Assembly (NCBI GenBank): GCA_017470425.1
Contig: JAFUYT010000035.1
Location: forward strand, 1 to 43,654
Reading direction: 5' to 3'
DNA: 43,654 bases
Origin: Bacteroidaceae bacterium
GTDB taxonomy: Bacteria > Bacteroidota > Bacteroidia > Bacteroidales > Bacteroidaceae
How positions within the stretch are numbered: position 1 is the first letter of the stretch; every line of letters starts with the position of its first letter. Shown in pieces: positions 8,788-18,000 of this stretch. Under the pieces are notes generated by a model. It searched no databases. It worked only from the letters and a program-made list of their open reading frames with translations, and had not been told where the DNA came from. A program made the translations under genes and the position numbers.

Positions 8788-10260
8788 ATGGCAGAGATTA
8801 GAATATTCATCAGCAGTGTACAGGCAGAGTTTGCCAGCGAGCGTAAACAGCTGTGCAACTATATCCGGCAGGACGCCTTATTGGGGCGGTTCTTCATTCC
8901 TTTTATCTTTGAGGAACTTCCTGCCATCAACACCTCGGCGCAAGAGGCCTATCTCACAGAGGCTGGCCAGTGCGACATCTACGTCGGGCTGTTTGGCGAG
9001 CGATATGGTTATGAAGACGGAGCGGGTGTCTCGCCTACAGAGCGCGAATATGACGTGGCCACCCAGCAGCACAAACACCGACTTATTTATCTGAAGAACG
9101 TACCCTCCCGTCATCCCAAGGAAGAGCGCTTCATTCATAAAGTGGAACAGGATGTGGTGCGCAAATCCTTTGATGCATACGACGACCTGCGCACAGCGGT
9201 CTATACTTCGCTGGTACGCTATCTGGAAGAAAAAGAATATCTCCGACTGCTGTCGTTCGATGCAACATTCCATCGTGCGGCCACGCTCGACGACATTGAC
9301 CCCTCGAAAGTGGAGTTGTTTGTCAATCTGGCCCGAGACCGCCGTAACTTCCCCATTCCTTTCAGCGCAGGCATTCCCAAGATTCTGACACACCTGAACC
9401 TGATGGCCGAAGACGGAAGACTGACGAACTCAGCCTTGTTGCTCTTTGCCAAAGACCCGCAGAAGTTCTTCATAACGTCGGAGGTGAAGTGCGCTCAGTT
9501 CTATGGCACGAAGGTGGAAAAGCCCATACCCTTCTATCAGGTGTTCCACGGTAGCATCTTTGAACTGGTTGACCAGGCTGTGGGGTTCGTGATGGGGCAT
9601 ATCAATGCAAAAGTGGGCGACCGCTCTAAATCAGCGTCGGTCGATGTTGACTACGAGTTTCCAGTAAAGGCTGTGACAGAGGCTATTGTGAACGCTGTCA
9701 CACATCGCGACTATACCAGCAATGCCAGTGTGCAGGTGATGTTGTTCCGGGATCGCTTAGAAATCCTGAATCCAGGAACGCTGCCATACGGTATGACTGT
9801 TCCTCTGCTGTCACAACTCCATTCGTCAATACCCACCAATCCTGTGTTAGCTCATCCTGTCTATTTGGCGGGCTATATTGAACGTATGGGAACTGGAACC
9901 ACGGACATTATAGAGCAATGTGAAGCAAAGGGACTGCCGACCCCAACTTTCAGGCAGAACAGTTTCTTCCAAGTAACGCTCTATCGTAAACTACAAGACA
10001 ATGGATTGGAGCAAAGGAATCAGGAAGAAGTTAAGCTTACTGAGGAAACAACGGCGATAGAGCTAAATGCCAAGCAAAGACTGGTAATTGTCTATTGTAG
10101 ATTGCCTAGAACGAGCCGACAGATATTGAAACATATCGGTGTAAGTTATCATTCTACTAACATAAAGAAATATATTAACGATTTGATAGATGCCAAATTG
10201 TTAAAAGTGGTGAATGGAAGTAGCAAGAACAACAGAGATGTAATGTATGTAAAGTGTTAA
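8788..10260 (+). CDS. DUF4062 / HATPase_c_4 accessory protein inside the type I RM locus
   Basis: In this 490-residue protein, residues 1-~150 match DUF4062 (MAEIRIFISSVQAEFASER..., GQCDIYVGLFGERYG), a TIR-like domain often joined to signalling or defence modules. Residues ~190-410 match the ATP-binding domain seen in Schlafen/AlbA_2-type proteins: EAIVNAVTHRDY with N302 in the N-box, DRLEILNPG, then GYIERMGTGTTDII and LPTPTF. The C-terminus (~425-490) looks like a winged helix. The AlbA_2 domain usual in this class is absent; DUF4062 takes its place. Lower GC than hsdM and hsdR suggests acquisition. Genes between hsdM and hsdS are known as restriction-linked ORFs (rlo, described in Campylobacter jejuni). 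A defence or regulatory role is inferred from context, not shown. Confidence 0.78.
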   Translation: MAEIRIFISSVQAEFASERKQLCNYIRQDALLGRFFIPFIFEELPAINTSAQEAYLTEAGQCDIYVGLFGERYGYEDGAGVSPTEREYDVATQQHKHRLIYLKNVPSRHPKEERFIHKVEQDVVRKSFDAYDDLRTAVYTSLVRYLEEKEYLRLLSFDATFHRAATLDDIDPSKVELFVNLARDRRNFPIPFSAGIPKILTHLNLMAEDGRLTNSALLLFAKDPQKFFITSEVKCAQFYGTKVEKPIPFYQVFHGSIFELVDQAVGFVMGHINAKVGDRSKSASVDVDYEFPVKAVTEAIVNAVTHRDYTSNASVQVMLFRDRLEILNPGTLPYGMTVPLLSQLHSSIPTNPVLAHPVYLAGYIERMGTGTTDIIEQCEAKGLPTPTFRQNSFFQVTLYRKLQDNGLEQRNQEEVKLTEETTAIELNAKQRLVIVYCRLPRTSRQILKHIGVSYHSTNIKKYINDLIDAKLLKVVNGSSKNNRDVMYVKC

Positions 10261-10287
10261 TTAAAAGCAGCTTGTAATATCTAAATT

Positions 10288-10332
10288 GTCAGAGATAGTG
10301 TCAGAGATAGTGTCAGAGACAGTGTCAGAGAT
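10288..10332 (+). repeat. 12-bp tandem repeat (GTCAGAGATAGT) before hsdS
   Basis: About 3.8 copies of GTCAGAGATAGT (one with AC for AT) lie between the accessory gene and hsdS, ending 15 bp before the hsdS ATG. Copy-number change would alter the spacing of any upstream promoter or leader to hsdS. Confidence 0.75.
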
Positions 10333-10347
10333 CTAACGTTGAAGAAT

Positions 10348-11493
10348 ATGGATAGAACGAAGTGGGAATATAAGAAGCTGGGAGAGGTTTGCGAGAAGTT
10401 GACCGATGGCAGTCACAATCCTCCAAAGGGGATTGAGTACAGCGATTACCATATGATAAGTTCTCAGAACATCTTCAATGACAGAATAGAGCTTACCGAT
10501 TTCAGGTGTCTGTCAAAGGAAGACTTTGAGGCGGAAGACAAGAGGACTGCTCTGAAGAAAGGGGATTTGCTACTAACCATTGTTGGAGCTATAGGAAGGT
10601 GTTATGTGCTGGACGGCACCGAAGGCCATATCACACTCCAGAGAAGCGTCGCTGCAATTACCCCCAAAGAGAACATCCTTTCTCGTTTCCTTATGTATTA
10701 CTTCATTGGGAACAATTCCAAGTTGAATGAAGAAGCTCATGGAGTCGCTCAGAAGGGTATCTATTTGAAGCAATTAGGCAATCTGATTGTCCCGATTCCG
10801 CCCATGTCCGACCAGCAACACATCGTTGCCGAGTTAGATTGCTTGAACGAAATGATTGCTCTGAAGCAAGAGCAGTTGAAGGAGTTCGACAAGCTGGCGC
10901 AGGCTATCTTCTATGAGATGTTTGGAGATGATTATGATTTTGAGAAGGTTAAGTTGGGTGATGTAGTTGAAGTGGCGTCAGGATTGGTAGACCCCAAGAG
11001 CGAACCATATTGCTTTCAGTTACATGTAAGCCCGGCAAACATTGTCAGTGGCACAAATGAAATCGTTAATTGTGTACAAGCAAAAGATGAGGGGCTAATA
11101 AGTGATAAATACCCATTTAAGTCTGGAATGGTGTTGTATTCAAAAATACGTCCTAACTTAAATAAAGTTGCCATGGCAAACTTCGACGGAATTTGTAGTG
11201 CAGATATGTATCCTCTTAATGTGTTGCCCAAGGCAAATAACATATATATTATGAAACTATTGTCGTCGAAGCATTTCTTAGAATATGCAATAAAGAATTC
11301 TGGACGTGCTCGTATGCCCAAGCTTAATAGAGAAACATTGTTCGCCTATGTTTTTAAACTCCCCCCTCTCCCCCTCCAGCAGCAATTTGCCGAGAAGATT
11401 TCTGCCATTGAGGCACAGAAGGAGCTGGTGAGGCAGAGCATTGCAGAGACACAGACGCTGCTGGATTATACGATGGATAAGTATTTCGGATAA
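10348..11493 (+). CDS. hsdS: Type I restriction-modification specificity subunit HsdS
   Basis: This 381-residue protein contains two target-recognition domains: TRD1 ~5-150 (WEYKKLGEVCEKLTDGSHNP...) and TRD2 ~200-335 (VKLGDVVEVASGLVDP...). Conserved helical spacers follow each (PPMSDQQHIVAELDCLNEMI and LPLQQQFAEKISAIEAQKEL). HsdS reads the two halves of the DNA site and holds HsdM and HsdR. I chose ATG 10348 over the TTG at 10339 because the duplicate head at 8746 starts with the same MDRT. TRD2 is clearly AT-richer than the rest, as expected for exchanged recognition domains. No invertase or second hsdS is present. Confidence 0.93.
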   Translation: MDRTKWEYKKLGEVCEKLTDGSHNPPKGIEYSDYHMISSQNIFNDRIELTDFRCLSKEDFEAEDKRTALKKGDLLLTIVGAIGRCYVLDGTEGHITLQRSVAAITPKENILSRFLMYYFIGNNSKLNEEAHGVAQKGIYLKQLGNLIVPIPPMSDQQHIVAELDCLNEMIALKQEQLKEFDKLAQAIFYEMFGDDYDFEKVKLGDVVEVASGLVDPKSEPYCFQLHVSPANIVSGTNEIVNCVQAKDEGLISDKYPFKSGMVLYSKIRPNLNKVAMANFDGICSADMYPLNVLPKANNIYIMKLLSSKHFLEYAIKNSGRARMPKLNRETLFAYVFKLPPLPLQQQFAEKISAIEAQKELVRQSIAETQTLLDYTMDKYFG

Positions 11494-11511
11494 AGTAATA
11501 AGATAAGGACT

Positions 11512-14500
11512 ATGCATAAGAACTTCGACTACCTCAAGGAACTGCCGCTGTTCACGACGCTGTACCAGCGTTGTGATGAGGCAGAGGTGTTCTGCAAGGC
11601 CGATCCGGACAAGGCGGCGATGGCGTGCAGGAGGGCACTGGAGTGGACCATCGAGCTGATATACAGGGTTCAGCACTGGGAGGTGTCGCCCAGGGCGAAC
11701 CTCTTCGAGAAGGTGCAAGATGCCCGCTTCGCGGAGTTCATCCATTCACGCGACCTGATGCGGAAGCTCCACTTCGTGCGCAGTGTGGGCAATCGTGCTG
11801 CCCACCAGGGAGGGGTGTCGAGGCGCGACTGTGAGTATGCCGTGCTGGACATCTACTATTTCGTGGGCGATGTGCTGAAGCTGCTGGGCTACATAGACCG
11901 CTACCCGTCCTTTGATCCTACGCTGCTGCCGGAAAGGGGCACACGGGTGATGACCGTCACGACCAATGAGGCCGCTGCCACCCGCCAACAGACAGAAGCC
12001 GCAGAGGAGGCGAAGCCCATCCAGACACCGACGGCCGAGGTGCTGGTGGCACATAACCCAGAGAACCTGAGCGAGGCAGAGACCCGCAAGATCTATATCG
12101 ACGAGATGCTGCGCGAGGCGGGTTGGGAGATCTCCGAGGCCGCAGGCGTCATCGTGAGCGGCAAGGCGTGCATAGAAATAGAGGTGCAGGGGATGCCCGA
12201 TACCCCATCGGGCAGGGGATATGCCGACTATGTGCTGTTCGACACCGACGGGATGCCGCTGGCCGTTGTGGAAGCCAAGAGGACGACCGTTGACCCTGTG
12301 GCGGGAAAGACCCAGGCAGAGCTCTATGCCCAGTGCTTAGAGGCCCGGTTCGGCGTGAAGCCTGTGGTCTATTATACCAATGGCTATGAAACCCATGTCA
12401 TCGACGGCCTGGGCTATCCGGCCAGAACCATCTACGGTTTCCACACCCGCCAGGACCTGCAGAAACTCATCCAGAAGCGAGGTCGGCAGGATATTGTCGA
12501 TATGCTGGCTAAGGAGGAAATCGTGGATAGGCCGTATCAGACCCGAGCCGTGAAGAGCATCTGCGAGCACTTCAACACGAAGCATCGCAGGGGCTTGCTC
12601 GTGATGGCAACAGGGACGGGCAAGACGCGTGTGGCCATCGCCCTGATAGAGGTGCTGCTGAGGAACAACTGGGTCAGGAACGTGCTGTTCCTGGCCGACC
12701 GCACCGACCTGGTGGATCAGGCCTTCGGTAAGTTCAACACCTACCTGCCCGACGAGACGAAGTGCAATCTCTGTGACCCGCGACAGACAAGGAATCTGGA
12801 TGCCCGCCTGCTGTTCTCGACCTATCAGACGATGATCAACTTCATCGACGCAGAGGAGAAGACCTTCAGCGTGGGACGCTTCGACCTGATTATCATCGAT
12901 GAGGCCCACCGCTCCGTCTTCGGCAAGTTTCGTGCCATCTTCGATTACTTCGACTCGCTGCTGGTGGGGCTGACGGCTACACCCCGAGAAGAGATTGACC
13001 GCAGCACCTACCGTCTGCTGGAACTGGAGGACGGCGAGCCCAATGATTTCTATGAATATGGGGAAGCCGTCAGAGACGGACACCTGGTGAACTTCGAGGC
13101 CTACCGCTATGACTCGGACATCCTGCGCAATGGCATCCGATACCGCGAACGCTCTGAGGACGAGCAGCGGCAGCTGGACACCATCTTCGAGAGTGAAGGC
13201 GAAGGGGAACGCGACATCGAGAGCAACGAGATATTCCGATATGTCTATAACACCGACACGATAGACAAGGTGCTGCAGGAACTGATGGAGAAGGGCCTGC
13301 GCGTGGACAGCGGCGAAAACATCGGCAAGACCATCATCTTTGCCTACAACCACAGGCACGCCGTGAAGATTGCAGAACGGTTCGCTGTGCTCTATCCGCA
13401 ACTGGGACCCGACTACTGCGAGGTGATTGACTATCAGGCCACACAGCGGAAACACCTTCTGGGCGAGTTCGAGAAGGTGGACCACGAGCCGCGTGTGGCT
13501 GTGAGCGTGGATATGCTGGACACCGGCATTGATGTGCCGGAGGTGTTGAACCTGGTGTTCTTCAAGCCCGTACACTCCAAGATCAAGTTCGAGCAGATGA
13601 AGGGGCGTGGAACGCGCCTGTGCAAGAACCTGCTGGGAGCAGGCAGGGATAAGGAGAAATTCCTGATCTTTGACTTCTGCAATAACTTCGACTACTTCGA
13701 TGAGCATCCGCAGGGAGCTACGGCGACCCGGACAAGGTCGCTGACGGAGCGCATCTTCTGTCAGAAATCGGAATTGGCCTTCCTCTTGCAGAGAGTGGCC
13801 CGCACAGATTTCGAGCGGCAACTGCACGGCGAGTTGAAGAATGAGTTGTGGAAACAGGTAGGAGGCCTGGGCTTTGAGCGCATCTTGGTCCGTAAGCATG
13901 GCGAAGAAATCGACCCGTTCCGCGCGGAGCAGTATTGGGAGCATCTGAGGGAGGCTGATGTGGCTGTGTTGCAGACGACGATTGCACCCTTGTTGGTGGC
14001 TTCTGGCGACGAAATGGCGATGATGCTGGATGCGCTGATGTATGCTTGCGAGATTGCACGTCTGCAGAGAATCTCATCTCCGACAGCTGTGACGGAAAAG
14101 ATCAAGCAGCTATGTCAGATTCTGAGAACCAAGAAGGGCAACATACCTCAGGTAAGGGAGCAGATGGCTACGATTGAAGAGGTGATTCCGGAACACTTCT
14201 GGACAGGAGCTACGCTGGAAGACCTGGAACGAGTGCGCAAGGTGCTGAGAGAGCTGGCGCGCTTTGCCATTGACGTACAGGACAACGCCACCTTCGACGT
14301 GGACATTGAAGATATGATAGACAATCCGCGGATAGATACGCCACAGGCCACCAACATCACTTACAAGCAGCGCGTGTTTGACTATCTGGCAGAACATCGC
14401 GACGACGAGGTGTTCCGGAAGATATTCAATATGAAACAGCTGACCATACAGGATGTGCATGAGTTGGAACGCATCCTATGGGAAGAGCTGGGCACTAAGG

Positions 14501-14883
14501 AGCAGTATGAGGACTATTGCCAGCGGGAACGCAAGATCTACGGGGGAAATGTGGCGGCACTGATACGTTCTCTGTGCGGCATTGACCGCACGAAAGCACA
14601 TCAACTGTTCTATGAGTTCCTGCGCTCTGAGAACCTGTCATCGCTGCAGGAAGAATATCTCAACAGCATCATCAACTATGTCTGCATGAATGGTGACATG
14701 GAACGCAGGACATTAGGACAGGATCCCTATCGGAGCTTCAACTGGCAACTGGCTTTCGGAGACAACAGGGCCAAGGTGGGCAATTATGTCGATCATCTGC
14801 ACTTCCTTATAAAAGGCGTGGAATCCTATTCGCAGGCAGAAGAAGCCTCTCCTGATTACCTCATGGCTGCGGAAAATCTGTAA
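11512..14883 (+). CDS. hsdR: Type I restriction endonuclease subunit HsdR
   Basis: This 1123-residue protein starts with a DUF4145-like domain (~15-130, ACRRALEWTIELIY...VGNRAAHQGG). A PD-(D/E)xK nuclease domain follows (D239, E254-x-K256 in VVEAKR). The SF2 translocase has Walker A GTGKT at ~368-372, DEAH beginning at D463 and a helicase C motif ending QMKGRGTRL. An EcoEI-type C-terminal region follows. It pumps DNA and cuts away from unmodified sites in complex with HsdM and HsdS. It begins 18 bp after hsdS, so the two are probably cotranscribed. All catalytic motifs look intact. Confidence 0.95.
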   Translation: MHKNFDYLKELPLFTTLYQRCDEAEVFCKADPDKAAMACRRALEWTIELIYRVQHWEVSPRANLFEKVQDARFAEFIHSRDLMRKLHFVRSVGNRAAHQGGVSRRDCEYAVLDIYYFVGDVLKLLGYIDRYPSFDPTLLPERGTRVMTVTTNEAAATRQQTEAAEEAKPIQTPTAEVLVAHNPENLSEAETRKIYIDEMLREAGWEISEAAGVIVSGKACIEIEVQGMPDTPSGRGYADYVLFDTDGMPLAVVEAKRTTVDPVAGKTQAELYAQCLEARFGVKPVVYYTNGYETHVIDGLGYPARTIYGFHTRQDLQKLIQKRGRQDIVDMLAKEEIVDRPYQTRAVKSICEHFNTKHRRGLLVMATGTGKTRVAIALIEVLLRNNWVRNVLFLADRTDLVDQAFGKFNTYLPDETKCNLCDPRQTRNLDARLLFSTYQTMINFIDAEEKTFSVGRFDLIIIDEAHRSVFGKFRAIFDYFDSLLVGLTATPREEIDRSTYRLLELEDGEPNDFYEYGEAVRDGHLVNFEAYRYDSDILRNGIRYRERSEDEQRQLDTIFESEGEGERDIESNEIFRYVYNTDTIDKVLQELMEKGLRVDSGENIGKTIIFAYNHRHAVKIAERFAVLYPQLGPDYCEVIDYQATQRKHLLGEFEKVDHEPRVAVSVDMLDTGIDVPEVLNLVFFKPVHSKIKFEQMKGRGTRLCKNLLGAGRDKEKFLIFDFCNNFDYFDEHPQGATATRTRSLTERIFCQKSELAFLLQRVARTDFERQLHGELKNELWKQVGGLGFERILVRKHGEEIDPFRAEQYWEHLREADVAVLQTTIAPLLVASGDEMAMMLDALMYACEIARLQRISSPTAVTEKIKQLCQILRTKKGNIPQVREQMATIEEVIPEHFWTGATLEDLERVRKVLRELARFAIDVQDNATFDVDIEDMIDNPRIDTPQATNITYKQRVFDYLAEHRDDEVFRKIFNMKQLTIQDVHELERILWEELGTKEQYEDYCQRERKIYGGNVAALIRSLCGIDRTKAHQLFYEFLRSENLSSLQEEYLNSIINYVCMNGDMERRTLGQDPYRSFNWQLAFGDNRAKVGNYVDHLHFLIKGVESYSQAEEASPDYLMAAENL

Positions 14884-14964
14884 TATTCATCAATCCAGAC
14901 GTCAATCTTCAAAAAATGATATGTAAAACTAATTCTGTGTACCTACTTATCAGAAAAAAATATA

Positions 14965-14972
14965 TATCTTTG
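14965..14972 (+). promoter_or_regulatory. -7 promoter element before the GH2 gene
   Basis: TATCTTTG matches TAnnTTTG 32 bp before the ATG at 15005, in an AT-rich stretch after hsdR. Confidence 0.6.
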
Positions 14973-15004
14973 CAGCCGAAATAAGTAACAAACAGATATT
15001 CCGA

Positions 15005-18000
15005 ATGATGAACACGACGAAACTATGGATGGCTGTGCTGGGTGTGTGCTGCGCCCTCACAGCTTCTGCACAGCGTAAGCAATGCATGGATGCCGACTGG
15101 CGTTTCTGTCTGGGCGATGGCAGCGCCGCCATCGCCGACCCCTCCGTGGCTGACAGCTGGCGCTCGCTCGACCTGCCCCACGACTGGAGCGTGGAGACCG
15201 AAGCGGCAGCACAGGCCGGCGGCCGCGTCATCGGGCCGTTCTCCACGAACAGCATCGGCAAATACCAGACGGGCCACACCGTGGGCGGCGAAGGATGGTA
15301 CATGAGGAAATTGAAAATTGAAAATGGACGGTTGAAAATGGACAATGGACAATTCTCCATTTACTTCGAGGGTGCCTACAACCAGTCGTGGCTCTATGTC
15401 AACGGCACGCTCTGCCACGAGAACGTCTATGGCTACACCAGCTTCCGCGCTGATGTGACGGAACTGCTGCACGAGGGCGAGAACACGATCCTCGTGCGCG
15501 TCCTCAACGAGGGCAACAACACCCGCTGGTACGCTGGCAGCGGCATCTACCGCCATGTCTGGCTCATCACCACGCCGAGCTTGCACGCCGACGATTGGGA
15601 GACGGTTGTTAAAGTGGACAATGGACTGGCGGATGGGGAAATCTCTGTCGAGACGCGCGTCTATAACGAGGGCAGCGAGGCGGCTGATGCCATTGTGAGC
15701 GTCGATATTATCGACGCACAGGGGACGACGGTGGCGACGCAACAGACGACGGTCGCCGTGCCAGCCAAAAACTCTCCGCTCGGCTCTGCCGCTTCGCGCA
15801 GTGAAGAACTTTCAACTTTCAACTTTCAACTCCCCTCCCTCCACCCCTGGAGTCCCGATACACCTTATTTATATACGGCGCGCATTAGCGTGAAGGATGC
15901 CGACGGGCAGACCCTCGACACCTTCACCAAGCGCTTCGGCGTGCGCACCCTCTCCTTCTCGGCTACCGAGGGTTTCCTCTTGAACGGCGTACCTACGCTG
16001 CTGCGCGGCGGCTGTGTCCACCACGACAACGGCCTCCTCGGCGCTGCCGCCTTCGACAAGGCGGAGCGCCGCAAGCTGGAGCTGCTGAAGGCACAAGGCT
16101 TCAACGCCGTGCGCTGCAGCCACAACCTGCCCTCGGAGAACTTCCTCGACGTCTGCGACGAGCTTGGCCTGATGGTCATCGACGAGTGCTTCGACCAGTG
16201 GCTGCGCAAGAAGAACAACGACGACTACCACCGCTACTTCGCCGACCACAGCACCGAGGACATTGCCACGATGGTGCGGCGCGACCGCAACCACCCCAGC
16301 ATCATTATGTGGAGCATTGGCAACGAGATCCCCGGCCGCATAGAGCCCGCCGGCATGGAGGTTGCCGCCCGTCTGCGGGCCACCGTCCGGGAACTCGACA
16401 CGACGCGCCCCATCACGGCCGCTATCTGCGGCTGGGACGAGGGCGCCGCCTGGAACTCCGCCGCACAGAACTGGGATGAGCAGGACGCGAAAGCCTTCCA
16501 GAGCCTCGACGTCGGCGGCTACAACTATCTCTATGACAAGTATGAGCACGACCACCAGACCCACCCCGACCGCGTGATGTGCGGCCTGGAGAGCTACCCC
16601 AAGCAGGCCTCCGAGAACTGGACGCTTGTGGAGCAGAAGCCCTACGTCATCGGCGACTTCGTGTGGACGGCGATGGACTACCTCGGCGAGGCTGGCATCG
16701 GTGCCGCCTACGCCGACCATGCCCCCACGATGTTCCAGGACTGGCCCTGGTTCAATGGCTACTGCGGCGACCTCGACCTCATCGGGCAGAAGAAACCGCA
16801 GAGCTACTACCGCGACGTCGTCTGGCGGCAGGCACCCATCACGATGGCTGTGCAGCCCACCGCCTCGCAGAACAATGCCTGGGGCTGGCAGCTCGAGGAG
16901 CAGCACTGGACGTGGCCCGGTCGCGAGGGGCAGAACGTTTCTGTCAACGTCTATAGCCGTGCGCCGCGGGTGCGCCTCTACCTGAACGACACGCCCCTTG
17001 GCGACAAGGCGCCCGGCACCACCTTCTGGGCGGGCTTCACCGTTCCCTATCAGCCCGGCACGCTGCGCGCCGTCAACCTCGATGCCGACGGCACTGAGCG
17101 GGTAGGGGAGGAGTTCGTGCTCCGCACCACAGGCCCTGCCGTCGGCGTGCGCTGCGTCTATGAGGATCCCGCCCTCTCGGCTGCGCTGAACGACCTGGCC
17201 TACGTCACGCTGGAGCTCGTCGATGCCGAGGGCAACGTCGTCACCAGCGACTGCACCACGCAAATCAGCATCCGCAACATAGGCGCTGGCGAGCTCATCG
17301 CCTGCGGCACCGCCTCGCCCAACGACATGAAGAGCTTCCGCTCCACCACGCCCACCGTCTTCCGCGGCCGCGCCCTCGCCATCCTCCGCTCCAACGGCGT
17401 GGCTGGTGAGGTGAAGCTGCAGGCCGACATCGTGGAGCAGGAGCAGCCTTTCACCTCCCACTTCTTCCGCAACGCCGACTTCGGCGCCGAGAGCCTCGAC
17501 GGCTGGACCGTCAGCTCGACGCAGTACATCAAGTACAACGCCACGTCGTGGCACGGCACGGAGCTGGACGGCTTCCTGGAGAGCTACACGGGATGGGGCT
17601 CGGCCACGACGTTGGCCGGACAGAGCATCTCGCAGAGCACACGGGTGCTGCCCGCCGGACAATACACCTTCGCCTTTGACTACAACGCCACTTTCCGGCA
17701 GGGCAGTCAGCGCTACCAGACGGAGGGCACCCTCGCGGGTGTCACCGTCTCGGCAGGCGGCGAGCAGATAGCTCTTGAACATATCAGCGGCGACCACGCG
17801 CAGCACGCAACAATCACCTTCACCCTCGCCGAGCCCGCGGCCGTCAGCTTCCTCGTGGCCTTTGCCGCCGACACCAATGCCGACTGGTTCGCACTGGACA
17901 ACCTGACGGTGGAGTATGCCGGCGACTATGATTTCGACACCCGTTACATCGACAAGACGGCTTCCGTGCCGGCCTTCGACGGCGCGGCATGGCCCAGGAT

